This document shows positions 5,553 to 13,900 of a stretch of 14,317 bases of DNA, in pieces. The position numbers and the translations under genes are program-made. The DNA comes from Gemmatimonadota bacterium. GTDB taxonomy: Bacteria; JBHIER01; G020348925. The notes below the pieces were generated by a model. That model was not told the DNA's origin and searched no databases. It saw only the letters and a list, made by a program, of their open reading frames with translations. The stretch's first letter is position 1. Each line of letters starts with the position of its first letter. The DNA lies in contig CP070758.1 in the NCBI GenBank assembly GCA_020348925.1, positions 4,756,008-4,770,324 of the forward strand, in the 5' to 3' direction.

Positions 5553-7232
5553 ATGTTAAAGGTTCTAACATATATGTTATTTTTGTGTATCCTTGTTTCC
5601 GGACAAATTAATGACAAACAGGTGGTCGCTTCAGAACTTTCTTACGAACCTGTGTTGGCAAAATTTCTCACGAAAGAAAAAAGCGCTCCCGTGATCCACC
5701 CCATTGTCTGGGAAAGAGCTGCTTCAACGCCTTCGACTCCTGACGTTGTCGTGTGGATCTTCTTTACTGACAAAGGAATTTCTTCAAAAGAAGAGTATCG
5801 GACTGCACGCCACGAAACAGAGAGACAACTGTCTGAACGCACGGTGCGAAGAAGAGAGAAGGTCAGCAGTAAAATTGATTTTACTGATCTGCCGGTTAAG
5901 AGGGAATATATCGAAGCAGTCTTAAACCTCGGGGCAAAGCACCGAACTACGACGAAATGGTTCAACGGCATGAGCGCTGAGGTGCCGTTGGGGAGGCTGG
6001 AGGAAATTGCAAACCTGCCCTTTGTCCGGGAGATCCGGCTGGTCAACGGATCGAAGAGGGAACCGATCCAGGTGAAAAGAGACGTGGAAAAACCTCCGGT
6101 GCCGCACCAACAGTACCAGTTGGACTACGGTCCTTCCCTCGGTCAGCTTGAACAGATCAATGTGCCCGCTGTCCACGAATTGGGGTACAGCGGCGATGGG
6201 GTCATTCTCTGTATATTGGATACAGGATTTAATCTTAACCACGAGTCTCTCCAGCACGTGAATCTTATTGCCGAATATGATTTCATAAATAAGGACGGGA
6301 CGACGGCCAATGAGCCCGGCGATCCTCGTACTCAAGAGGACCACGGAACATCCGTTCTCTCCACAGTGGGCGGAGCCAGTTCCGGTAACCTCTATGGACC
6401 GGCCTACGGTGCAAGTTACATCTTGGCTAAAACCGAAGACATCTCCTCGGAAACCACGGTGGAGGAGGATTACTGGGTAGCCGCCCTCGAATGGGCCGAT
6501 GGGTTGGGCGCTGATATAGCCTCAAGCTCTCTCATATATATCAACTGGTACACCTATGAGGACATGGACGGCAACACGGCCGTCATCACCAAAGCCGCCG
6601 ATATGGCTGCGGCCAAAGGCATCCTCGTGTGCAACGCCGCGGGCAACGAGCGGGATGATGAGTGGTTCTACATCGGAGCCCCGGCCGATGCCGATTCCAT
6701 CCTCGCCTGTGGGGCAGTGACTGAAAATGGCCAAATCGCCTTCTTCAGCTCGTCCGGCCCCTCTTCGGACGGGCGAACAAAACCGGAAGTCGCAGCCCGG
6801 GGCGACCGCACCTATGTCGCGGATCCGTCCAATCCTGCTCACTATTATAATGCATTAGGCACTTCCTATGCCACGCCCTTGATCGCAGGCGCAGCCGCCC
6901 TCGTCCTGGAAGCTCACCCGGACTGGACACCCTTACAGGTCAGAGAGGCCCTCATGATGACGGCCAGCCAGGCGCACAATCCGAACAACCTTTACGGTTG
7001 GGGCATTATCGATGCCCTGGCCGCCATGAATTACGGATCGACGGAATCGAAAGGCGATATTAACGGAGACGGCATTTTCAATATTACTGACATCAAGATG
7101 GCGGTCGATTTCATTCTCAATTTTCGCATACCATTTCACGATCAAGGCTGGGCGGCCGACTGCAATGATGACGGTGAAATCGATGTCATTGATATAATCT
7201 GTATTGTACGGCTATCTCTCGATGACGGTTAA
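5553..7232 (+). CDS. secreted subtilisin-like serine protease (S8) with C-terminal type I dockerin
   Basis: The 559-residue protein has a signal peptide (MLKVLTYMLFLCILVSG), an I9-like propeptide at about 60-170 (VVVWIFFTDKG ... FNGMSAEVPLGRLEEIA), and an S8 catalytic domain at about 200-493. The catalytic set is complete: Asp223 in ILDTGF, His264 in EDHGTSV, oxyanion Asn365 in NAAGNE and Ser438 in GTSYATPLIAG. Residues 501-559 form a dockerin: two calcium-loop repeats, DINGDGIFNITD and DCNDDGEIDVID. Dockerins bind cohesin modules, so the protease is probably attached to a cohesin-bearing surface or extracellular protein encoded elsewhere; no cohesin is visible in the window. It has its own promoter, divergent from the two-component operon, and converges on the TonB receptor gene. 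Confidence 0.95.
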   Translation: MLKVLTYMLFLCILVSGQINDKQVVASELSYEPVLAKFLTKEKSAPVIHPIVWERAASTPSTPDVVVWIFFTDKGISSKEEYRTARHETERQLSERTVRRREKVSSKIDFTDLPVKREYIEAVLNLGAKHRTTTKWFNGMSAEVPLGRLEEIANLPFVREIRLVNGSKREPIQVKRDVEKPPVPHQQYQLDYGPSLGQLEQINVPAVHELGYSGDGVILCILDTGFNLNHESLQHVNLIAEYDFINKDGTTANEPGDPRTQEDHGTSVLSTVGGASSGNLYGPAYGASYILAKTEDISSETTVEEDYWVAALEWADGLGADIASSSLIYINWYTYEDMDGNTAVITKAADMAAAKGILVCNAAGNERDDEWFYIGAPADADSILACGAVTENGQIAFFSSSGPSSDGRTKPEVAARGDRTYVADPSNPAHYYNALGTSYATPLIAGAAALVLEAHPDWTPLQVREALMMTASQAHNPNNLYGWGIIDALAAMNYGSTESKGDINGDGIFNITDIKMAVDFILNFRIPFHDQGWAADCNDDGEIDVIDIICIVRLSLDDG

Positions 7233-7238
7233 AAGCTG

Positions 7239-7263
7239 TCTCTTTGAAATTGAAACAAAGGGA
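7239..7263. terminator. inverted repeat between the convergent subtilase and receptor genes
   Basis: TCTCTTTG (7239-7246) pairs with CAAAGGGA (7256-7263), 8 bp with one G-U pair and a 9-nt loop. It starts 7 nt after the subtilase stop. It could act as a weak terminator; there is no strong T-tract. Confidence 0.4.
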
Positions 7264-7291
7264 AGAACCAATAATATGCACAAGGAGGAGA

Positions 7292-9844
7292 TCAAGGTGA
7301 GCCGAAGCGGAATTTGACGCCCAGGGTTACCCGTCGTCCCACGTCCCAGGCGCTGGGATCACCCAGCTCACCACCCGCTTCTCCATCTGCAGCCACCCAC
7401 AGCAAATTCTTTCGGTCGAAGAGATTCCGCACATCCACATACCCCATAAACGCAAGACTTCTCCCGATCCGAAAATCCTTCGTGAACTTGATGTCGAGAT
7501 AGGTGACGCTCTCCATACGTTCGTTGTTCGGTTTAAAGAGCACTTCCTCTTCATCAGGTCTCTGTAACAGCCCATCCTCGGACGGATACTTGGTATAAGG
7601 CCGTGGGCTATGCCACCGCCAGACCACGTTCGCCCCCCACTGCTGTGGGACACCGATAAATAAATCCAAAACAACGGTGTGACGCTGATCCCAGCTCAAG
7701 TAGTACATTTCGTTGGGGATTTCGAAGCCCCACATGAAGTAGTTGAGTCCCTGTTCCGCATTGGCGCTGAATCCCTTGGCCGTCATATACGTGTAGCTCA
7801 GCTTGCCCGAGGTCAAATGGCTGTATTTTTTATCAAGAATGAGCTCCCACCCCTTCGATTCGGCATAGGGCAGATTCACGTACTGCACGAAACCGTCCTC
7901 TTCCGCTTTGCTGTCAGGATTTAGAAAAGTCTTCGTATCGATCAGGTTTGACGTCTCTTTTTGAAAGTAGGTGATCGATCCTAGAAGATCTTGTCTCAAT
8001 TCGTGTTTGTAGCTGAACTCGTACGCCTTTGTCCGCTCGGGCTTCAAATCCGGATCGCCGAACAGGAGACGGGCACCTTTCTTCAGGTCAAAGTCCAGCC
8101 CGGTGTACAAGTAATCGAAGAGCGGAATCTGGAAAAAATAACCGAAGTTGAAGAAGAAGAATCCTTTTTCGATCACCGGAAAAGAGAAGCCGATCCTGGG
8201 GCTGATCTGGCTTTTCCGACCGGCAGGCACCCAGGCTTTCACCGACTGCCCATGCTCGTATTCCGTCTCAGTTGTCGGGACCCACTCCACAAGCGGTCGC
8301 TTGGCCCGGGGATCGAGAAGATCGTAGCGGAGACCGATGTTGGCCGCAAACCACTCGTTATCCATCTTATCCTGGACGTAGAGTGCCAATTGCCAGGGAC
8401 GGTATTTGTAATAGCTGCTGAACTCCAATGGAATCGGATCATCGTTTTCGTCAAACAGGGTCCGCCCCCAGAAGGTCCTCTTGTGCTCAATTTTAAGCAG
8501 GTCCTTCTCCAGATCGAAGTACTGAAACTCGGCCCCGCACTTGAGCAGGTGGATGTCGCCGATCTGGCGGGATATGTCGCCCTTGAGGATGGAGATGTTC
8601 TCCTTCGCATCCTGCCACCACAGCCTCTCCCCCTGGATCACAAAATAGTTGAAGGGTCGTTCGTACTCCCACGCCTGATTAAGGTCGAGATCCTCCTTGT
8701 CGCCTTCGCCCAGTTTATCGTGAATGGTATAGTGACTCAGACTGAGCTTGTAGAATGTCTTGGGGGATAGGGTGTGGGTCAGTGTGGCACTCAACCGATA
8801 TGACCACTTCTGCCGCGGCGGCAGCCCTTCGAGATTCCTGTACCAGCGGAATTCATATTCCCGCCAGTCCCAGTACGAATAGAGGATCTGAGTGGTTAAC
8901 CGCAGGTTCGGGCTCAAAGTGACATTGACCTTTCCGATGCTGTTGTAATTCTTTTCGATGGGCGAACCGAAAACCGGCGTCATATGTTGATGCCACCGCG
9001 TATCCGAAAGACGCACATTACTCGACAAAAAGTACGTCACGGTCCCTCGCCGAAGAGGTCCGCTGGCCAACACTTCCACTTCAGTCGTATGGTTCGACTC
9101 TTGTATACCAACCCGGTCATCGGAACCTTCAACCCGAATTTTATGATCATCGCCGCCGCTTTTCGTCACAATGTTGACAATCCCGGACATGGCATTGCCG
9201 TACTCGGCGTTGAATCCTCCCGTCTGCACCGTCATTTCAACGATGGACGCATTGGGCAGATCGCTCCCCTGACCACCGGCGATGGCCTCCTGAATGGGCA
9301 GGTCGTCCACCAGATAGAGCACCTCGGTCTCCCGTCCGCCCCGAATATGACCGTCGGCCGTTGCGCCCGGCTGGAGCATCACCACATCTTTGAAGGAATC
9401 GATGGGCATCTCCTCAATCTTGTCCCCGGTGATGGAGTGGGTGCTGGACGTGATGTCCTGCTGGATCAGGGGACGCTCCGCTCTCACCACCACTTCTCGC
9501 CCAAGTTCCAGGACCGACGCTTCGAGCTGAATGTCCAGGTTCGTCCGCAAATCCATGATGATGGCCACGTTCTCCACGATGTATGGCGTAAATCCGAGAA
9601 GCGAAGCCTTGATACGATAGACACCGGCGGGTATATTATGAATAATGAACTTTCCCTCTTTGCCCGTCGCCGCCCCGAAATGGGTTCCCAAGATGAGAAT
9701 ATTCACACCGGGAAGCGGCTCTTTCGACTCCTTATCCACAACGGTTCCCACCAACGTCCCCACCGTACCAGCGTAAATATTATGGTTGAGGACTATGATC
9801 AAAAGGGCCAGCAAAATGTATGACGCGATAGTTTTATCTCTCAT
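7292..9844 (-). CDS. TonB-dependent outer-membrane receptor with carboxypeptidase-regulatory-like N-domain (Oar/SusC-type)
   Basis: The 850-residue protein has a signal peptide ending near residue 25 (NHNIYA), a carboxypeptidase-regulatory-like beta-sandwich at about 27-108 (GTVVDKESKEPLPGVNI ... GVYRIKASLLGF), a possible TonB box around REVVVRAERP (116-125), a plug domain at about 126-228 (IRGGRETEVLYLVD, GGFNAEYGNAMSGIVNIVTKSG), and a beta-barrel to the end. It would import a ligand across the outer membrane using TonB energy, or serve as a surface secretion/adhesion partner as for Oar-like proteins; the ligand is unknown. The barrel ends VTLGVKFRFGSP, three residues past the usual terminal aromatic. 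Its ATG overlaps the stop of the preceding lipoprotein gene (ATGA), so translation is coupled and the two probably work together. Confidence 0.93.
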   Translation of the reverse strand: MRDKTIASYILLALLIIVLNHNIYAGTVGTLVGTVVDKESKEPLPGVNILILGTHFGAATGKEGKFIIHNIPAGVYRIKASLLGFTPYIVENVAIIMDLRTNLDIQLEASVLELGREVVVRAERPLIQQDITSSTHSITGDKIEEMPIDSFKDVVMLQPGATADGHIRGGRETEVLYLVDDLPIQEAIAGGQGSDLPNASIVEMTVQTGGFNAEYGNAMSGIVNIVTKSGGDDHKIRVEGSDDRVGIQESNHTTEVEVLASGPLRRGTVTYFLSSNVRLSDTRWHQHMTPVFGSPIEKNYNSIGKVNVTLSPNLRLTTQILYSYWDWREYEFRWYRNLEGLPPRQKWSYRLSATLTHTLSPKTFYKLSLSHYTIHDKLGEGDKEDLDLNQAWEYERPFNYFVIQGERLWWQDAKENISILKGDISRQIGDIHLLKCGAEFQYFDLEKDLLKIEHKRTFWGRTLFDENDDPIPLEFSSYYKYRPWQLALYVQDKMDNEWFAANIGLRYDLLDPRAKRPLVEWVPTTETEYEHGQSVKAWVPAGRKSQISPRIGFSFPVIEKGFFFFNFGYFFQIPLFDYLYTGLDFDLKKGARLLFGDPDLKPERTKAYEFSYKHELRQDLLGSITYFQKETSNLIDTKTFLNPDSKAEEDGFVQYVNLPYAESKGWELILDKKYSHLTSGKLSYTYMTAKGFSANAEQGLNYFMWGFEIPNEMYYLSWDQRHTVVLDLFIGVPQQWGANVVWRWHSPRPYTKYPSEDGLLQRPDEEEVLFKPNNERMESVTYLDIKFTKDFRIGRSLAFMGYVDVRNLFDRKNLLWVAADGEAGGELGDPSAWDVGRRVTLGVKFRFGSP

Positions 9845-10596
9845 GGTCCCTCAATAACGTACCCTTCCTTGCATTTCGGAGTGACCGGTGTCCAACCCAA
9901 TGGGGAAAGATACTCTATATAAAATTCAATCTCCTCGCTTTGCCAAGAGTCTCCCACAAACTCCCGGAACAGTTGAATTGTCGCCTGTGCCCCAATCTCT
10001 ATCGGAGCGTGAAAGACAACGACAGAATCGGCAGTAAAAGAAGAGAGGGTGTCACAGTGGCGGTAGTATGTATCGTGATTTTTATCGTACTCAATGCGTT
10101 CGACAACGGAATAGTCTTCGTAGGTAACTTTTGAAGGAAAGCTGTCCCCGTAATCGTCCGTATGGTCCCAGATAAACCGGTCCCCGGAAAAGACAGTATA
10201 TGTTTCGCCGGGCTGAATGATGAGGATCTCATCGGAGAGGGTATCAAGAACCGTCAACGTGCGGACTTTCGTGGTATCGTTTTTATCCCAGATTCTGATC
10301 TGGGCATCAATGTATTTCGTACCCACAACAGGTTCATCGAAGACATTTTCCACCCGGACGCGAAAATAGACGAGCCAGGCGGTTAAAATATTAAACTCAC
10401 GCCAGGTCATACCATCCGGGACTTCGTATTCATTGCGATAATTGTTCTCCTGCGCGTACCTTTCGAAATCCGTCGTGAGCAGGACCGTCAACACCTCCTC
10501 AAGCTCCGTTCCTGGACCTTCCGGCAATTTTTCACTGCACCCACAAAAAGGGCACACACTCAAAAACAACACCACCCATAGGTATCTCAGGCTCAT
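9841..10596 (-). CDS. unrecognised outer-membrane or periplasmic lipoprotein coupled to the TonB receptor
   Basis: The 251-residue protein begins with a lipoprotein signal (MSLRYLWVVLFLSVCPFCGC; Cys20 the likely lipidation site). I do not recognise the family. The mature part is acidic and rich in beta-strand-forming and aromatic residues, with no helical SusD/TPR look. It contains a conserved-looking stretch at about 75-110 (AWLVYFRVRVENVF, then IRIWDKND) that reads as an immunoglobulin-like strand pair, which is an inference. A Shine-Dalgarno-like GAGGGTG lies about 10 nt upstream of the ATG. The stop codon overlaps the start of the TonB receptor gene as ATGA. A role as surface-ligand binder or accessory subunit of that receptor is the simplest guess. 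Confidence 0.82.
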   Translation of the reverse strand: MSLRYLWVVLFLSVCPFCGCSEKLPEGPGTELEEVLTVLLTTDFERYAQENNYRNEYEVPDGMTWREFNILTAWLVYFRVRVENVFDEPVVGTKYIDAQIRIWDKNDTTKVRTLTVLDTLSDEILIIQPGETYTVFSGDRFIWDHTDDYGDSFPSKVTYEDYSVVERIEYDKNHDTYYRHCDTLSSFTADSVVVFHAPIEIGAQATIQLFREFVGDSWQSEEIEFYIEYLSPLGWTPVTPKCKEGYVIEGP

Positions 10597-10933
10597 TCCT
10601 GCTGTTCACCCTCGTAAAGACATTCTTTGAAATGGCCGTTTTCGAAAAATCGGCTCGAACAACATTTGAAAACTGAATTGTCTCTTGTTTGCTCTCTTCA
10701 ACCACAATACCGTTGTCTTAAAGTTACACAATCTCCAATTCTCGGTCAAGCATCAATATTATTTTTCACGTCTCTAAAAGAAAGACTGTGGCCCCCTCAT
10801 AGAGTTCCTCTCTGCGGTGTTCCCGGCAAAAAAATTCTGGAACTTCTTTTCGAACGAGAGGGCTTCGTGATGCAGCATAAGAATCGATATTCTGTTGTCA
10901 CACCTTTCTTCTGATCCGCAAGAAAGCACACAT
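10597..10933. other. 337-nt intergenic region
   Basis: No credible gene is seen here. The region is AT-rich near the lipoprotein gene and holds the best promoter candidate for that gene (10721-10749). A T7 run on the minus strand lies near 10830-10840, after the end of the large secreted-protein gene, but no good stem precedes it. A 5-bp hairpin, AGAAT-CGAT-ATTCT, lies near 10880-10894. The size of the gap suggests that the lipoprotein-receptor pair is transcribed separately from the gene before it. Confidence 0.6.
10721..10749 (-). promoter_or_regulatory. possible promoter of the lipoprotein-TonB receptor operon
   Basis: On the minus strand TTGACC (10749-10744) is followed by a 17-nt spacer and TAACTT (10726-10721). 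The -35 is good and the -10 weak. The start would lie about 120 nt before the lipoprotein ATG. Confidence 0.3.
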
Positions 10934-13900
10934 CTATTTCAGGAGGATCATCTTTCTCGTCCGATGAAAGTCAGCCCGACTCTGTCGGGACGTTCCGCCC
11001 ACCATCAGTTGATAGAAATAGATTCCTGTTGGCACTTCGTTTCCTCGCCCATCTTTACCATCCCAGGTCACAGTGTAATACCCAGCTTCCTGAACCTCAT
11101 CCACCAACGTTCGCACCTCCTGTCCGAGAATGTTATAGATCTTGAGAGAAACAAGAGGCAAGAGGTTAGAGGTAAGAGAGGATTGCTGTCCATTGTCTTG
11201 CGTTGTGTATCCTGTTTCTTGCTTCTGGATTCTTGCCTCTGGTATCTGGTATCGGATGGTGGTGGTTGGGTTGAAGGGATTGGGGTAGTTCTGACTCAGG
11301 TCATATTCGGTCGGGACACCGGCCGGTTCATCTCTCTCAATTCCCGTCTCACCCACCGTCAAAAGAACCGGTATGACCACAGGACCCCTTTGAGGCTGGT
11401 TATTCTCAACAAGGAGGTTTACGCTGTACTCTCCCGGTAGGAGCTCCGCAGCCTTAAAACTCAGAGTTATCTCGCCGGTGTGCCCGGATTGAACGGTTCC
11501 GAACATCGGTTCCATCTCTAACCACCCGCTGCGATAGGTAGAATATGGAATATAAAATCCTCCATCAGGAGCCACGTCCTCCGTCACATACATACCCATA
11601 TCCATTTCTTCGATATTAAGAATCTGAAAAACTGTGTTTATCCTCCGAGGATTTCCAATATTGGAAAGGCGAATGCCGACCTCCAGGGAATCTGCATGAA
11701 CCGGTAACTTTTCATGGGAGAGGGAGGATTCGAAATTGAATCCCTCTATTCTCGGGTCCCAGCGAACAAGGTAGGAGTTTGCCCCAGTGATGATGACATA
11801 TTCGGCTCCGACATCCCATGATTCTGAACCCGTTTGCCTATTATTGTCCGCGTCTATCCAGATTAATAGCTCAAAATTGTTACGGGGATCCGACCAGGAT
11901 TCATGGGTTGTAACCTTGAAGAATATATTTCGATCGTCATTCTGGGCGTAGAGTTTATGCAAATCGTACGTGTTCTCCGGTTCATCTCCATCAATAAATA
12001 TGAGGTGCCAACCCTCAGGATCAGGAGCAAAAGCTGACTCAGACCTCACCACATCCTGAGGTGGCCTGGGGAGTGAATCCAAGATTATATCATCGACGTG
12101 AAAATTGTTTGCCATAGAAATGAAATGTGGTTCCGAGATCACCGGCATCAAAAAGGACGTCCCCATTTCCACAAGACCATAATGAAGTTGGCCAGTGTAG
12201 GTGTTGCGGATCTCCAGGGTGCTCTCCCTTGTCTCTCCCGGATCGAGTCGGACGACAAAGGAATCTGGATCACACTCGATGCGCGGTGATGCCAAGGGAA
12301 AAAACATCCCACTCGTATCAGGGGGACATGAGATCTCCTCCCAGTCCGAAGGGAGAAAACCAGCCGCTTCAGCACGAAGCAGATACCTGCCGTTTACGAG
12401 AGCGAACACGAAATCGCCGGTGTCATCAGCCGGAGTAAGACCCTCATCGTCGTATTCATGTGTGACCTCATCAAGGGGCCCCAACCAACGAAGGGTCGCT
12501 CCGGGAATTCCCAGCCCGGTGCCTACGTCAGTAATACGACCCGCAAGGGTACTGGTCAGATACACGGTAACGCTGAAGCTTTCATGCCACACGTTCCCCG
12601 GATCATCCGTCAACTCCAACTGAAAAGTCACCTTGTGTTCCTGGGGAGTTTCCGGCGAAATGTCCAAGACAAATGCATCCAAGGATTCTTCGGTAGAATC
12701 CGGATCGATGTCACCAAAGTGGGCTGTAGAATTCGTGATGATCACGAACTCGTCCTCCGTAGCGAGAGTTCCCATGATACTTTCTCCGGACAAGAGCCCG
12801 GCGTTCGTAAGCGATACCATAAGCTCCACCTTTTCACCGGGATTTGGGAAACCGTCACCGTCACCACTGCTCGCTCCCCGGTCGTCATCGTCAATGCGGC
12901 ACTCCGCGAAGCACATCTTCGCTCTCACATCGATGGGACGCTCCCGGAACCAGCTGAACACGGCCTCAAGGACCCGGTACCTCTCTTCGAAGGATTCTAT
13001 GCATTCGATCCCAAAGGAGAAATAGGCTGCCTTGTAAACCTCCGTTTCAACTGCTATGGCTCCACAACCACTGGAGAGAATTCGACCAGGACCCTCATCC
13101 GTGGTCCGATCGTACTCAAAGATTCCAAAGGCCGGTGGAACCGGATCGATTTCACCCGGCCAACCCTGAACAGATCCTTCTGTGGCCAAACTGATGGACA
13201 TCCCCTCAGTGATGGGATTCCCCTCAATGCCCAGGAGATGATGGAGCTGGGTCATGAAATTGACATATCTTGCCCGGAGATACTGAGTGTAGAATTCCGT
13301 ATTGCCGATGTAGACACCGAGCATGCTTCCCGTGAGAACAAGGTGCCCTCCGCTATCCAAAAATTGGGCCAGCGATTCCTGATCCTGCTCAGTCAATGTG
13401 CTGGTCGCCTCGGAGCCGGTAAACCATATCACGTCCTCGAATACCAAGAGGGTCTCGAGAGGAACTGCACCTTCATGAACAACGGACCACAGGCAATAGG
13501 GCATTCCCATCTCAGTGAGAACTTCGGTATACCGTTCTGAATTCCCCACCACTCCATCATCGGCCACCACCAGAATTTTGTCATGATTCATGAGGACGCT
13601 GAAAGAAACATCCGCCCGACAGAACCCGCCGCCCTCGGTGAGGTGCAGTTGAAAGGGGATAACGTGATTCGCTGCACTCCCCTTTATGTAAAAGAAGAAA
13701 GGGGAGTCCCGGTTGTTACCCAGAGAGTCCACGGGAATATCGGTGAAGACGGCAGCCTCGTCGAGCAGAACAACGTCGGCAGAGGTACTGGTTAATGTTG
13801 CCGCGACATCAGTGGCTGCTCGGAGACCGTGATTTCCCAGATTGAGCGTGAGATAACACGTTTCTCCCCGCTCGGGAATGGTGTTGGTATTTCCTATCAC

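Noticed and set aside
7282-7299. Strong AAGGAGGAG on the plus strand followed by a GTG
   Set aside because: The frame from GTG at 7297 stops after six codons, and the sequence lies at the end of the receptor gene, so it is not a credible gene start.
8984-9823. Long plus-strand reading frame (about 280 codons), and a similar one at 7991-8770
   Set aside because: Both are antisense to the TonB receptor, whose protein sequence is unmistakable; the frames look like by-products of codon bias.
12458-13540. Long plus-strand reading frame (360 codons) opposite the large secreted-protein gene
   Set aside because: It lies wholly antisense to a gene with clear domain matches; its translation has no recognisable domain and no ribosome site.
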